From Microbacterium aurantiacum (GTDB lineage Bacteria; Actinomycetota; Actinomycetes; Actinomycetales; Microbacteriaceae), in the NCBI RefSeq assembly GCF_002872075.1, contig NZ_PGGU01000014.1, positions 62,689 to 126,688 of the forward strand: a DNA stretch of 64,000 nucleotides. The letters run 5' to 3'. Within the stretch, counting starts at the first letter, position 1. Each line of letters begins with the position of its first letter. This document shows, one piece after another, positions 16,374 through 25,149 of the stretch. A program made the position numbers and the translations under genes. The notes beneath the pieces were generated by a model that was not told where the DNA came from, ran no database searches, and worked only from the letters and a program-made list of their open reading frames with translations.

Positions 16374-18140
16374 ATGCCTGCTATTGCCAAGGTGCTCGTC
16401 GCCAACCGCGGCGAGATCGCCGTACGCATCATCCGCGCAGCCCGTGATTCCGGGATCGCCTCCGTCGCCGTCTACGCCGAGCAGGACCGGGACGCATTGC
16501 ACACCCGCCTGGCCGACGAGGCGTACTCCCTGAGCGGGTCGACGAGTGCCGAGACCTACCTGCAGATCGACAAGATCCTCTCGATCGCGCGACGTGCCGG
16601 TGCCGATGCCGTGCATCCCGGCTACGGATTCCTGGCGGAGAACGCCGACTTCGCGCGCGCGGTCATCGCCGCCGACATGATCTGGATCGGCCCGTCCCCG
16701 GACGCGATCGAGTCGCTCGGCGACAAGGTCACCGCACGTCACGTCGCCGAGAAGGTCGGGGCTCCCCTCGCACCGGGCACGCCCGGTCCCGTCGAGTCCG
16801 CCGAAGAGGTCATCGCCTTCGCGAAGGAGTTCGGCCTGCCGATCGCCATCAAGGCCGCATACGGCGGCGGCGGGCGTGGCCTGAAGGTCGCCCGCGAGCT
16901 CGACGAGGTGGCCGAGATGTTCGACTCCGCGACGCGCGAGGCGATCACCGCCTTCGGACGCGGCGAGTGCTTCGTGGAGAAGTACCTCGACAAGCCGCGC
17001 CACGTCGAGACCCAGTGCCTCGCGGATGCCGCAGGAAACGTCGTGGTCATCTCGACGCGCGACTGCTCGCTGCAGCGCCGCCACCAGAAGCTCGTCGAAG
17101 AGGCACCGGCGCCGTTCCTCACCGATGAGCAGAACAGTCAGCTGTACGCGGCATCCAAGGCCATCCTCAAGGAGGTCGGCTATGTGGGCGCCGGCACCTG
17201 CGAGTTCCTCATCGGCGCGGACGGCACCGTCTCGTTCCTCGAGGTGAACACGCGCCTCCAGGTCGAGCACCCCGTCTCCGAGGAGGTCACCGGCATCGAT
17301 CTGGTGCGCGAGCAGTTCCGCATCGCCGCCGGAGGCACCATCGACTACGACGACCCGACGCCGGTCGGGCACTCGATCGAGTTCCGCATCAACGGCGAGG
17401 ACCCCGGTCGCGGGTTCCTCCCCCAGCCGGGCCCCATCCACATCTTCAAGACGTTCGGGGGGCCCGGCATCCGCCTGGACTCCGGTGTCACCGCCGGCGA
17501 TTCGGTCTCCGGTGCCTTCGACTCCCTGCTGGCGAAGATCATCGTCACCGGCAAGGACCGCGCGGAAGCCCTGGAGCGCGCGCGCCGCGCCCTCGACGAG
17601 TTCGAGGTCGCCGGGCTCCCCACCGTGCTGCCGTTCCACCGCAAGGTCGTCCGCGACCCCGCGTTCACCGCGGAGGACGGTCGCTTCGGCATCTTCACCC
17701 GCTGGATCGAGACCGAGTTCGTGAACGACATTCCCGCGTGGGATGGCGAGCTCGAGGCACCCGCCATCGGTGCGGGTCGTCACACCGTCGTCGTCGAGGT
17801 CGCCGGCAAGCGCCTCGAGGTGAGCCTGCCCGACCGCGTGGCGATCACACCCGGCACCGCCGGCCGTCCGGCCGCCGTGCCGCCGTCGCGTCGCAGCCAC
17901 GCCACGACTGTCAATGCCGGTGCCGCCGGCGATGCGGTCAAGTCGCCGATGCAGGCCACCGTCGTCAAGATCGCCGTCGAGGAGGGGCAGCAGGTCGTCA
18001 AGGGCGACCTGGTCGTCGTGCTCGAGGCGATGAAGATGGAGCAGCCGCTGCAGGCGCACAAGGACGGCACGATCGGCGGCATCAACGCCGAGGCCGGCTC
18101 GACCGTCGCCGCGGGGCACCAGCTTCTGACGATCAGCTGA
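16374..18140 (+). CDS. accA3: Biotin carboxylase / biotin carboxyl carrier alpha subunit of acyl-CoA carboxylase
   Basis: This 588-residue fusion carboxylates its own biotin with ATP and bicarbonate and hands CO2 to the AccD partners. Residues 1-450 are the biotin carboxylase: [24 protein letters not shown], the ATP-grasp glycine loop [13 protein letters not shown], and the C-terminal [18 protein letters not shown]. After a variable linker the last 75 residues are the carrier domain, with the biotin-accepting Lys in [12 protein letters not shown]. The frame is open upstream to 16323, but the ATG at 16374 begins the conserved [13 protein letters not shown] and has a leaderless promoter. Its partner subunits AccD5 and AccE are encoded at about 7.9-9.7 kb. 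Confidence 0.95.
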   Translation: MPAIAKVLVANRGEIAVRIIRAARDSGIASVAVYAEQDRDALHTRLADEAYSLSGSTSAETYLQIDKILSIARRAGADAVHPGYGFLAENADFARAVIAADMIWIGPSPDAIESLGDKVTARHVAEKVGAPLAPGTPGPVESAEEVIAFAKEFGLPIAIKAAYGGGGRGLKVARELDEVAEMFDSATREAITAFGRGECFVEKYLDKPRHVETQCLADAAGNVVVISTRDCSLQRRHQKLVEEAPAPFLTDEQNSQLYAASKAILKEVGYVGAGTCEFLIGADGTVSFLEVNTRLQVEHPVSEEVTGIDLVREQFRIAAGGTIDYDDPTPVGHSIEFRINGEDPGRGFLPQPGPIHIFKTFGGPGIRLDSGVTAGDSVSGAFDSLLAKIIVTGKDRAEALERARRALDEFEVAGLPTVLPFHRKVVRDPAFTAEDGRFGIFTRWIETEFVNDIPAWDGELEAPAIGAGRHTVVVEVAGKRLEVSLPDRVAITPGTAGRPAAVPPSRRSHATTVNAGAAGDAVKSPMQATVVKIAVEEGQQVVKGDLVVVLEAMKMEQPLQAHKDGTIGGINAEAGSTVAAGHQLLTIS

Positions 18141-18156
18141 GCAGGAATGCAGGGAG

Positions 18157-18182
18157 AAGGCCCCACCGAGGTGGGGCCTTTT
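18157..18182. terminator. Bidirectional terminator
   Basis: AAGGCCCCACC pairs with GGTGGGGCCTT around GA, followed by TT on the plus strand. It lies between the convergent accA3 and quinone reductase genes and can serve both. Confidence 0.88.
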
Positions 18183-18191
18183 CCGTACCTG

Positions 18192-19631
18192 CTAGGAGAT
18201 GTTGACGAGATGCATCGCCCGGGTGGCATCGGTGATGCTCCCCGACAGCGACGGGTAGGCCGCGAACACGCGGGAGACCTGATCGACGTTGAGCCGCCGC
18301 TCGACGGCCAGCGCGATCGGGAAGATGAGCTCAGATGCCTTCGGCGCCACGATCACGCCGCCGATCACAGTGCCGGAGCCCTTGCGGGCGATGATCTTGA
18401 CGAAGCCGTCCTTGATGCCCATCATCTTCGCCCGCGGGTTGGCTGCCAGGGGCAGTTTGTAGACGATGCCGTCGGCGGCGCCGTCCTCGACGTCCTTCTC
18501 TGAGAAGCCGACCGTCGCGATCTCGGGGGCCGTGAAGATGTTCGAGGTGATCTTGCGCAGCTCGAGCGGGATGACGATGTCGCCGAGCGCGTGGAACACC
18601 GCCGTGCGCCCCTGCATCGCTGCCACCGAGGCCAAGGGGAAGAAGTTCGTGCAGTCGCCCACTGCGTAGACGTTGGGCACCGAGGTGCGGGCGACGCGGT
18701 TGACCCGCACGTGGCCGGACTCGTCGAGTTCGACTCCCGCCTCCTCGAGGCCGATCCCCGCCGTGTTCGGAATCGAGCCGACCGCCATCAGGCAGTGGCT
18801 GCCCTCGACGGTGCGTCCGTCCGACAGCGTCACCAGCACGCCCGTCGCAGTGGTCTCGACGCTGTCGGCACGGGACTTCGAGAGAACCGTCATCCCGCCG
18901 CGCTTGAAGACCTTCTCCAGCACACGGGCGGCGTCCTGATCCTCACCGGGGAGCACCTGGTCGCGGCTGGAGACGAGGGTGACCTTCGCCCCGAGGTTCA
19001 TGTAGGCGGAGGCGAATTCGGCTCCGGTGACACCCGAGCCGACAACGATGAGGTGCTCGGGCAGCGCCTTCATGTCGTACAGCTGCGTCCACGTGAGGAT
19101 GCGCTTGCCGTCGGGTTTGGCCGAGTCGAGTTCGCGCGGCGAGGCGCCGACGGAGATCACGAGGGTGTCGGCCTCGACACGATCGAAGTCCGTGCCACCG
19201 GGGCCGGTGGAGACGACGAGCGCGGTCGGGCCCTCGAGGCGGCCGTGGCCGGAGAGGATGCGGACACCGGCCTCCAGCAGGGTGTTGCGCATATCCTCCG
19301 ACTGCTGGCCGGCGAGAGCCAGCAGGCGCTTGTTCACCGCGGCCAGGTTGATGGCGATCTCCGGCTTGAGCGGCTTTCCGTTCTCGCCCTTCGCGTAGAA
19401 CTGCACGCCCAGGTCGCTCGCCTCGGAGATCGCGACGGCGGCGTCTGCCGTGGCGATCAGGCTCTTCGAGGGAACGACATCGGTCAGCACCGCGGATCCG
19501 CCGACGCCGACACGCTCCACCAGGGTCACCTCGGCTCCGAGCTGAGCGGCTGCGAGAGCCGCCTCGTAACCGCCGGGACCGCCGCCGAGAACGGCGACGC
19601 GCTGAGTGCGCTCGAATGTGGTGGAAGACAT
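18192..19631 (-). CDS. lpdA: NAD(P)H-quinone dehydrogenase of the LpdA type
   Basis: This 479-residue flavoprotein is built like dihydrolipoamide dehydrogenase: an FAD dinucleotide fold at VAVLGGGPGGYEAALAAAQL, an NAD(P) fold at LIVVGSGVTGAEFASAYMNL, the FAD-binding NVYAVGDCT, and a C-terminal dimerisation domain. The CXXXXC redox pair that should follow the FAD fold is absent; the segment reads GGSAVLTDVVPSK. That matches the mycobacterial LpdA group, which reduces quinones instead of lipoamide and protects against redox stress. The start ATG has GGGAAG as an upstream ribosome binding site. The open frame continues far upstream, opposite the PNP gene, and is a shadow. Confidence 0.88.
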   Translation of the reverse strand: MSSTTFERTQRVAVLGGGPGGYEAALAAAQLGAEVTLVERVGVGGSAVLTDVVPSKSLIATADAAVAISEASDLGVQFYAKGENGKPLKPEIAINLAAVNKRLLALAGQQSEDMRNTLLEAGVRILSGHGRLEGPTALVVSTGPGGTDFDRVEADTLVISVGASPRELDSAKPDGKRILTWTQLYDMKALPEHLIVVGSGVTGAEFASAYMNLGAKVTLVSSRDQVLPGEDQDAARVLEKVFKRGGMTVLSKSRADSVETTATGVLVTLSDGRTVEGSHCLMAVGSIPNTAGIGLEEAGVELDESGHVRVNRVARTSVPNVYAVGDCTNFFPLASVAAMQGRTAVFHALGDIVIPLELRKITSNIFTAPEIATVGFSEKDVEDGAADGIVYKLPLAANPRAKMMGIKDGFVKIIARKGSGTVIGGVIVAPKASELIFPIALAVERRLNVDQVSRVFAAYPSLSGSITDATRAMHLVNIS

Positions 19632-19676
19632 GCTTCCCATTCTTCCGCAATCCTGGCCCGCAAGCCCGCAGCTTCC

Positions 19677-19682
19677 TAGAGT
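19677..19682 (+). promoter_or_regulatory. -10 element of the leaderless PNP gene
   Basis: TAGAGT lies 6 bases upstream of the ATG at 19689. Confidence 0.65.
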
Positions 19683-19688
19683 GGGTCC

Positions 19689-20522
19689 ATGCCCGAAACA
19701 CACAGCAACCCTCTCGACGACCCGAGCGCGAACCCGTTCGAGGTCGCCGCCCTCGCCGCAGCCGACATCGCGCGGCTGAGCGGCGTCGAGAAGCACGACA
19801 TCGCCCTCACCCTCGGCAGCGGCTGGGGCAAGGCGGCCGACATTATCGGCGAGACCGTCGCCACCCTCCCCGCGACCGAGGTCACCGGATTCTCGAAGCC
19901 CGCCCTGGAAGGTCACGTCGGCACCCTGCGCAGCATCCGCACCCCCGATGGCAAGCACGTGCTCGTGATCGGCGCCCGCACGCACTACTACGAGAGCCAC
20001 GGCGTGCGGCGGGTCGTGCACAGCGTGCGCACCGCTGCCGCCACCGGCGCGAAGACGATGGTGCTGACGAACGGCGCCGGCGGCATCCGCGAGAGCTGGA
20101 AGCCCGGCCAGCCCGTGCTGATCAGCGACCACATCAACCTCACCGCGGATTCCCCCCTGGAGGGCGCGACCTTCATCGATCTCACCGACCTGTACTCGAA
20201 GCGCCTGCGCGACATCGCCCGCACCGTCGACCCGACGCTCGACGAGGGCGTGTATTGCCAGTTCCGCGGCCCGCACTACGAGACGCCGGCCGAGGTGCAG
20301 ATGGCGAAGGCAATCGGCGGCCACATCGTCGGCATGTCGACCGCTCTCGAGGCGATCGCCGCGCGCGAGGCGGGGATGGAGATCCTCGGATTCTCGCTCA
20401 TCACGAACCTGGCGGCGGGTATCCAGCAGACGCCGCTCAGCCACGCCGAGGTCATCGAGGCCGGACGCGAGGCCGAGCCGGTGATCTCCGCGCTCCTGGC
20501 CCGCGTGGTGGAGGCCCTGTGA
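19689..20522 (+). CDS. punA: Purine-nucleoside phosphorylase
   Basis: This 277-residue phosphorylase splits inosine or guanosine with phosphate into base and ribose-1-phosphate. It belongs to the trimeric PNP-I family: TLGSGWGK binds phosphate, RTHYYESHG follows, TNGAGGI and YCQFRGPHYETPAEV hold the base-site and phosphate residues, and VGMSTALEAIAAREAGM and SLITNLAAG complete the purine site. The message seems leaderless, from TAGAGT 6 bases upstream. Its stop overlaps the start of the phosphosugar mutase, which suggests that ribose-1-phosphate is passed on to that enzyme. Confidence 0.93.
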   Translation: MPETHSNPLDDPSANPFEVAALAAADIARLSGVEKHDIALTLGSGWGKAADIIGETVATLPATEVTGFSKPALEGHVGTLRSIRTPDGKHVLVIGARTHYYESHGVRRVVHSVRTAAATGAKTMVLTNGAGGIRESWKPGQPVLISDHINLTADSPLEGATFIDLTDLYSKRLRDIARTVDPTLDEGVYCQFRGPHYETPAEVQMAKAIGGHIVGMSTALEAIAAREAGMEILGFSLITNLAAGIQQTPLSHAEVIEAGREAEPVISALLARVVEAL

Positions 20523-22189
20523 ACGAGCAGCGCCTCGCCGAAGCCCGCGCCTGGATGCGGCAGGACCCCGACCATGAGACGCGTGACGAGCTGGCCGCGA
20601 TCGTCACGAAGGCGGCCGGCGGCGACCCGGCAGCCGCCGCCGACCTGGACGACCGGTTCCGCACCCGTCTCGCGTTCGGCACCGCCGGACTCCGCGGCGA
20701 GCTGGGCGCGGGCAGTAACCGGATGAACCGCGTGCTCGTCGCACAGGCCGCCGCCGGATTCGCATCGTATCTCCGCGAGCGCGCGCACGGCGGCACGCCG
20801 ACCGTGGTGATCGGCTACGACGGCCGTCGCAACTCGCGGGTCTTCGCGACCGATTCGGCCGAGTTGTTCGCCGGCGCCGGCCTCCGGGCGATCCTGCTGC
20901 CACGGCTGCTGCCGACGCCGGTGCTCGCGTTCGCGGTGCGGCATCTCGGCGCGGATGCCGGGGTGATGGTGACCGCGAGCCACAACCCGCCGAACGACAA
21001 CGGGTACAAGGTCTATCTCGGCGGCTCGGACCACGGTTCGCAGATCGTCGCCCCGGCCGACGCCGAGATCGCCGCGGCGATCCAGCAGGTGGCGGATGCC
21101 GGGGATGTGGGTGCGCTCCCGCGGTCGACCGCCTACGAGACGGCCTCGGAGGACATCGTCACCGCCTATATCGAGGCCACGGCGGCGGTAGCCCCGGCGC
21201 CCACCGGAGGGACCGGGATGACCTGGGTGTACACGGCGATGCACGGGGTGGGGTGGGAGACGCTCTCCCGGATCCTCACCAGGGCCGGATACCCGCAGCC
21301 GGTCGTCGTGGGCGAGCAGCTGTCGCCCGACCCCACCTTCCGCACCGTCTCCTTCCCGAACCCGGAGGAGCCCGGAGCGATGGACCTCGCGTTCGAGCGG
21401 GCACGCCGCGCGAAAGCGGACTTCATCCTCGCGAACGACCCGGATGCCGACCGCCTGGCGGTGGCGATCCCCGACGCGTCCGCGGACGGCGGCTGGCGCC
21501 GGCTCACCGGCAACGAGGTCGGCCTGCTGCTCGGCTCGCGCGCCGCACGCGCCGCGGCCGGGAACCCCGAGGCCTCGCTGGCGTGCTCACTGGTCTCCTC
21601 CCCCGGCCTGGCGGCGGTCGCCGCCCACCACGGCCTCGGGTTCCATGAGACGCTCACCGGCTTCAAGTGGATCTCTCGTGCGCCCGGACTGGTCTTCGGA
21701 TTCGAGGAGGCTCTCGGTTACCTGGTGAACCCCGAGACGGTGCGCGACAAGGACGGGATCTCGGCGGCGGTCGCGATCCTCGGTCTCGCCGCAGAGGCCC
21801 GAGGACGCGGCGCGACGCTGGCCACGCTGATCGCCGAACTCGGCGAGACGTATGGGCACTTCGCCAGCGGCCAGGTCTCGGTGCGGGTCGACGATTTGTC
21901 CGTCATCTCGAACGTGATGCTCTCGCTGCGCACGCTGCCGCCGGCGAGCATCGGATCGCACGCGATCGCGTCGGCGGAGGATCTGCTGCAGGCGGGCCCC
22001 GGCCAGGCATCCGGCGACGTGCTGAGGTACCGGATGCCGGACGGCTCGCGCGTCATCGTACGTCCGAGCGGCACCGAGCCGAAGCTCAAGGTGTACCTCG
22101 ACGCCCGCGCGGAGTCCGCGGAGCAGGCGTCGAAGGCGGTCGCCGACCTCGAGGCCGGCGTCCGCGCCCTGCTGGAGGAGCGCTCGTAA
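20519..22189 (+). CDS. Phospho-sugar mutase, probably phosphopentomutase/phosphoglucomutase
   Basis: This 556-residue alpha-D-phosphohexomutase family enzyme resembles PGM2 and PgcA. It has FGTAGLRGELGAGSNRMN at the N-terminus, the phosphoserine loop VMVTASHNPPNDNGYK, the metal loop ANDPDADRLAVA, the sugar loop GFEEALGYL, and the phosphate loop VRPSGTEPKLKVYLD. The GTAGLRG...NRMN signature and length fit the subgroup that includes phosphopentomutases. The GTG start overlaps the PNP stop by four bases, so conversion of ribose-1-phosphate to ribose-5-phosphate is a likely role. Specificity among glucose, mannose and pentose phosphates cannot be fixed from sequence. Confidence 0.88.
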   Translation: MNEQRLAEARAWMRQDPDHETRDELAAIVTKAAGGDPAAAADLDDRFRTRLAFGTAGLRGELGAGSNRMNRVLVAQAAAGFASYLRERAHGGTPTVVIGYDGRRNSRVFATDSAELFAGAGLRAILLPRLLPTPVLAFAVRHLGADAGVMVTASHNPPNDNGYKVYLGGSDHGSQIVAPADAEIAAAIQQVADAGDVGALPRSTAYETASEDIVTAYIEATAAVAPAPTGGTGMTWVYTAMHGVGWETLSRILTRAGYPQPVVVGEQLSPDPTFRTVSFPNPEEPGAMDLAFERARRAKADFILANDPDADRLAVAIPDASADGGWRRLTGNEVGLLLGSRAARAAAGNPEASLACSLVSSPGLAAVAAHHGLGFHETLTGFKWISRAPGLVFGFEEALGYLVNPETVRDKDGISAAVAILGLAAEARGRGATLATLIAELGETYGHFASGQVSVRVDDLSVISNVMLSLRTLPPASIGSHAIASAEDLLQAGPGQASGDVLRYRMPDGSRVIVRPSGTEPKLKVYLDARAESAEQASKAVADLEAGVRALLEERS

Positions 22190-22193
22190 CCCC

Positions 22194-22457
22194 ATGCCGA
22201 GCCGACAGGTGAAGATCAGCGCGCACAACGGCGCGCACGCTCGTCCGGTCGCCGAGCTCGTCCGGGTGGTGCAGGCCCACGATCGGCCTGTCACCCTGCG
22301 GACCGCAGCGGGGGCGGTGGTCGATCTGAGCAGCGTGCTCGCCGTGATGGACCTCGCCCTCGCTCCCGGCGACGTCGTGGAGCTGGAGACCGCGGATTCC
22401 GCCGAGGCCACCGCGGTGCTCGAGGCCCTGGCCGGAGTGCTCGACCCGCGGACGTGA
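22194..22457 (+). CDS. HPr-family phosphocarrier protein (first of two)
   Basis: This 87-residue HPr carries the active-site His in HNGAHARPVAEL. In the usual phosphorelay EI phosphorylates this His and HPr passes the phosphate to EIIA. The regulatory Ser region reads LSSVLAVMDL, and there is no sign of the HPr kinase that would use it. It follows the mutase by 5 bases and lies tail-to-tail with the PRD regulator. It is divergent in sequence from the second HPr in the mannitol operon, so it may be a specialised carrier, possibly acting on the regulator next to it. Confidence 0.88.
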   Translation: MPSRQVKISAHNGAHARPVAELVRVVQAHDRPVTLRTAAGAVVDLSSVLAVMDLALAPGDVVELETADSAEATAVLEALAGVLDPRT

Positions 22458-22463
22458 GCCGGC

Positions 22464-24386
22464 TCAGCCGTCGATGACGGCGACGAGCTCGTCGAGGAAC
22501 GACTCGAAGGTCGCTCCTCGGCGCACGATCCTCTGCACGCTGTCCTTCTCGCTGAAGACCTCGACGAACTGCTCGAACACGGTCTGGAATGCGGCCCGGT
22601 CGTCCTCGCTGAAGGCGGCGAGCGCGACCACGCGCACGCGGCCCTCTCCCCACGCCGCCGAGCCATCGGCGACGCCGATGGCGATGGCCGTCCTGCTCGC
22701 GGTCATCTGCAGGGCGTGCGGCACGGCGAGGGCATCCGTGAACGCGGTCGATGACATCTGCTCCCGCAGGATGGTGTTCTCGATGTAGTCGTCGCCGATC
22801 AGCCCCGCTCTGACGAGGCGAGCCCCCAGGAGGCGGATGATCGCCTCCTCGCCCTCGTCGGGGAGCGGATAGACGTAGGCGTCGGCGTGGAAGTAGCGGG
22901 CGAGCTCGCCCCGGAGCCGCGTGAGGCGGCGCCCGCGTCGGACACGGCCGGCCGCCTGCTGGATGCGATCGACGTCCGCGTCACTCAGGAAGGGCTGGAT
23001 GCGCACGAAACGATCGGCCGCGAGGCCCGGCTCGATCGTGCTGAGCACGAGGTCGGTGTCGAGCGAAGGCCAGTCCGGGTCGACGTTCGTGACGACGCTG
23101 GTGACCTCGATCGCCGAACCGAGCGAGCGGTCCACGCTCGAGCGCAGCAGCTCCTGCAGCTCGTGATATCCCGGGCACACGATGGTCGCCGTGAGGATCG
23201 ACTCGCCTTTCCGGCTCCTCTCCAGACGCCCGCCGACGTGCATGGCGATATAGGCGATCTCATCGTCGTGGATCGGCGTGCCCAGGCGGTCGTGCAGGCC
23301 GCTGGCGATCGAGACGGCGACCTCGAAGATCATCGGGTACGAGGTCTTCAGCGACCGGGTGAGCGGGTTGCGGGTCAGCGCGCTCTCCTCGGCACGCCGC
23401 AGCAGGTTCTGCACGTGCAGGGCCAGCCGCAGCACGAAGGCCTCATCGACGAGATCGACCTGGTAGTCGTCGGCTGCCCGCATGATCTCCGCCCGAACGG
23501 CGGCCTCCACCGCGGGATCGACGCCGCTGCGGGCGACCTCCCTCGTCGCATCCTCCCCCGGGGCGACGATGCGCGTGAGCACGAGGGATGCGAGATGGTC
23601 GCTGTCGCCCTCGCCGAGGGAGACGCCGAAGTGCTCGCCGGCGAGCCGGGCGATCACCGCCCCGACCCTCGGGATCTCCTCCCGGACGCTGGCGGGACCA
23701 GCCTCCAGGGCGTGCCCTGCGGCGACGCGGTCCGCCGCGATCGCCACGTGCAGCAGCACGTCCGAGATCGCGAGCTCGTTCACGTAGTAGCCGAGACCGC
23801 CCAGCTCGCGCACCAGAGCCGACTTGAACGGTCCGACGGCGTGCGCGGCGACGGCGTTGCCGGCGAGAGCACGCCGGAACGTCTCGGGGTGGAACGAGGC
23901 GGCATCCATCTCGTCGTGCGCGAGCCGGCTGAGCAGACGTCGCTGCGCCGCCTCATTCCCTCGGAGCCGCACGGTCTCACGGTCGCGCTCCAGCGTGAGG
24001 TCGGTGCCGTCGAGGAGGGCGCGCACCCTCGCCAGGTCAGCCTCGAGCGTGGCCTCGCTCACGTGCAGTTCCTCGGCCATCGCGAAGACGTCGATGCCGG
24101 CCGGCACATCGAGCAGCGTGCGCACCAGGGCATGCATCCGATCCCGCGGCGCCGAATCGCTCGACTGGCGCGCGCGCAGGGCGCCCCTCGCCCCGGGGCC
24201 GGCGCGATACCCGGCCGGGCCGGACTCGACGGCGTCGGCGTCACGGGTCCGGGCGTTCAGCGCCGACACGTAGGAGCGGATGCTGCGCGGCGTGACGCCC
24301 AGCAGATCGGCGAGGCTTCCGGCTGTCGCCCAGGTCTCCTGGCGCAGCAAAGACGAGAGCAGCTGGTCCTGACGCTGTCGCGACAT
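22464..24386 (-). CDS. mtlR: PRD-containing PTS-dependent transcriptional activator (MtlR type)
   Basis: This 640-residue regulator has an N-terminal HTH (SLADLLGVTPRSIRSYVSAL), two PTS regulation domains (about residues 190-420, with DEIAYIAMHVGGRLERS in the second), an EIIB-like domain (TATIVCPGYHELQELL, with a Cys where GatB-like domains are phosphorylated) and a C-terminal EIIA of the Mtl/Fru type with His in DALAVPHAL. It should be controlled by phosphorylation from HPr and EIIs and activate the divergent mannitol PTS operon. The ATG at 24386 has the ribosome binding site GGAGGG; an upstream ATG at 24419 has none. Confidence 0.88.
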   Translation of the reverse strand: MSRQRQDQLLSSLLRQETWATAGSLADLLGVTPRSIRSYVSALNARTRDADAVESGPAGYRAGPGARGALRARQSSDSAPRDRMHALVRTLLDVPAGIDVFAMAEELHVSEATLEADLARVRALLDGTDLTLERDRETVRLRGNEAAQRRLLSRLAHDEMDAASFHPETFRRALAGNAVAAHAVGPFKSALVRELGGLGYYVNELAISDVLLHVAIAADRVAAGHALEAGPASVREEIPRVGAVIARLAGEHFGVSLGEGDSDHLASLVLTRIVAPGEDATREVARSGVDPAVEAAVRAEIMRAADDYQVDLVDEAFVLRLALHVQNLLRRAEESALTRNPLTRSLKTSYPMIFEVAVSIASGLHDRLGTPIHDDEIAYIAMHVGGRLERSRKGESILTATIVCPGYHELQELLRSSVDRSLGSAIEVTSVVTNVDPDWPSLDTDLVLSTIEPGLAADRFVRIQPFLSDADVDRIQQAAGRVRRGRRLTRLRGELARYFHADAYVYPLPDEGEEAIIRLLGARLVRAGLIGDDYIENTILREQMSSTAFTDALAVPHALQMTASRTAIAIGVADGSAAWGEGRVRVVALAAFSEDDRAAFQTVFEQFVEVFSEKDSVQRIVRRGATFESFLDELVAVIDG

Positions 24387-24421
24387 GATCCCTCCTGCTC
24401 CCTCACGTGCTGACCGCACTG

Positions 24422-24448
24422 TCCTGACGTGCCTCCATGATGTCAGGA
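24422..24448. promoter_or_regulatory. Inverted repeat, possible regulator operator
   Basis: TCCTGAC and GTCAGGA are separated by 13 bases in the region between mtlR and the divergent PTS operon. Spacing of about two helical turns fits a dimeric regulator. Confidence 0.4.
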
Positions 24449-24553
24449 AGCCCGCCTGCCCGGGGCTGAGGCCGGATTCCGCAGGGGCGGAAAGGATCCT
24501 GTTGGCGCAGGGTCGGCCCCGCTTCCCAGACTGTTCTCAGGAAGGTGGCATCG

Positions 24554-24871
24554 ATGAAGATCCTCGTGGTGTGCGGCGCCGGCGCGTCGAGCACGTTCGT
24601 CGCTCAGCGGCTCCGGCGCGCGGCATCCGCCGCCGGCCTCGACTGGGAGGCTTCCGCCGGAGTGGAGCACTCCGTACTCGAAGGCGGCCATGACCTCGTT
24701 CTCGTCGGCCCGCACCTCGCCGACCGCATCTCCGCTCTCCGCGACCGCGTGAGCGCCCCCGTCGTCCTCCTTCCCGCCGATGTCTTCGCCGATCGCGACG
24801 GCGTGCGCACGCTCGCCATCGCCCGGTCGGCCATCGCCGACGCCAGGAACACCCCGAAAGGAACACCATGA
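24554..24871 (+). CDS. Stand-alone PTS EIIB protein (lactose/cellobiose-like)
   Basis: This 105-residue protein has the fold of PTS EIIB of the lactose/cellobiose or galactitol type. The phosphorylatable Cys8 lies in MKILVVCGAGASSTF, and VLVGPHLADRI forms a later strand. No EIIA or EIIC of that sugar family is nearby: the permease in this operon is the mannitol EIICB, which has its own IIB domain. The ATG at 24554 has GGAAGG just upstream; a GTG at 24545 is in frame but lies within that site. Its stop overlaps the HPr start by four bases. It may phosphorylate the PRD regulator or work with a permease encoded elsewhere. Confidence 0.8.
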   Translation: MKILVVCGAGASSTFVAQRLRRAASAAGLDWEASAGVEHSVLEGGHDLVLVGPHLADRISALRDRVSAPVVLLPADVFADRDGVRTLAIARSAIADARNTPKGTP

Positions 24872-25149
24872 CCGCAACACGCACCGTCCGGATCGGCTCC
24901 TCCCACGGACTGCACGCCCGGCCTGCGAAACTCTTCGCCCAGGCCGCGAAGGACGCGGGGATTCCGGTGACCATCGCCAAGGACTCGGGCAAGGCCGTCA
25001 ACGCCGCCAGCATCCTCGGGGTGATCTCGCTGGCCGTCGAGCACGGCGACTACGTCACCCTGACCGCCGACGGCGATGGCGCAGAAGGCGTGCTGGACAC
25101 CCTCACGGAGCTCCTCACCACCGACCACGACCAGGCCGTGGCCGAATGA
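24868..25149 (+). CDS. ptsH: HPr phosphocarrier protein (second)
   Basis: This 93-residue HPr has a canonical active-site His in SSHGLHARPAKLF and the regulatory-site Ser in NAASILGVISL. It overlaps the EIIB gene upstream and the EI gene downstream by four bases each, so it is tightly coupled to both. It is the best candidate for the general HPr of this cell. Confidence 0.93.
   Translation: MTATRTVRIGSSHGLHARPAKLFAQAAKDAGIPVTIAKDSGKAVNAASILGVISLAVEHGDYVTLTADGDGAEGVLDTLTELLTTDHDQAVAE

Noticed and set aside
16065..18119. 684-residue minus-strand open frame opposite the biotin carboxylase gene
   Set aside because: It is a high-GC antisense shadow, rich in Asp, Arg, Gly and Val, with no domain.
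19632..20444. N-terminal extension of the LpdA frame across the PNP gene
   Set aside because: It is antisense to a clear purine nucleoside phosphorylase and encodes no recognisable fold; the FAD motif starts at 19631.
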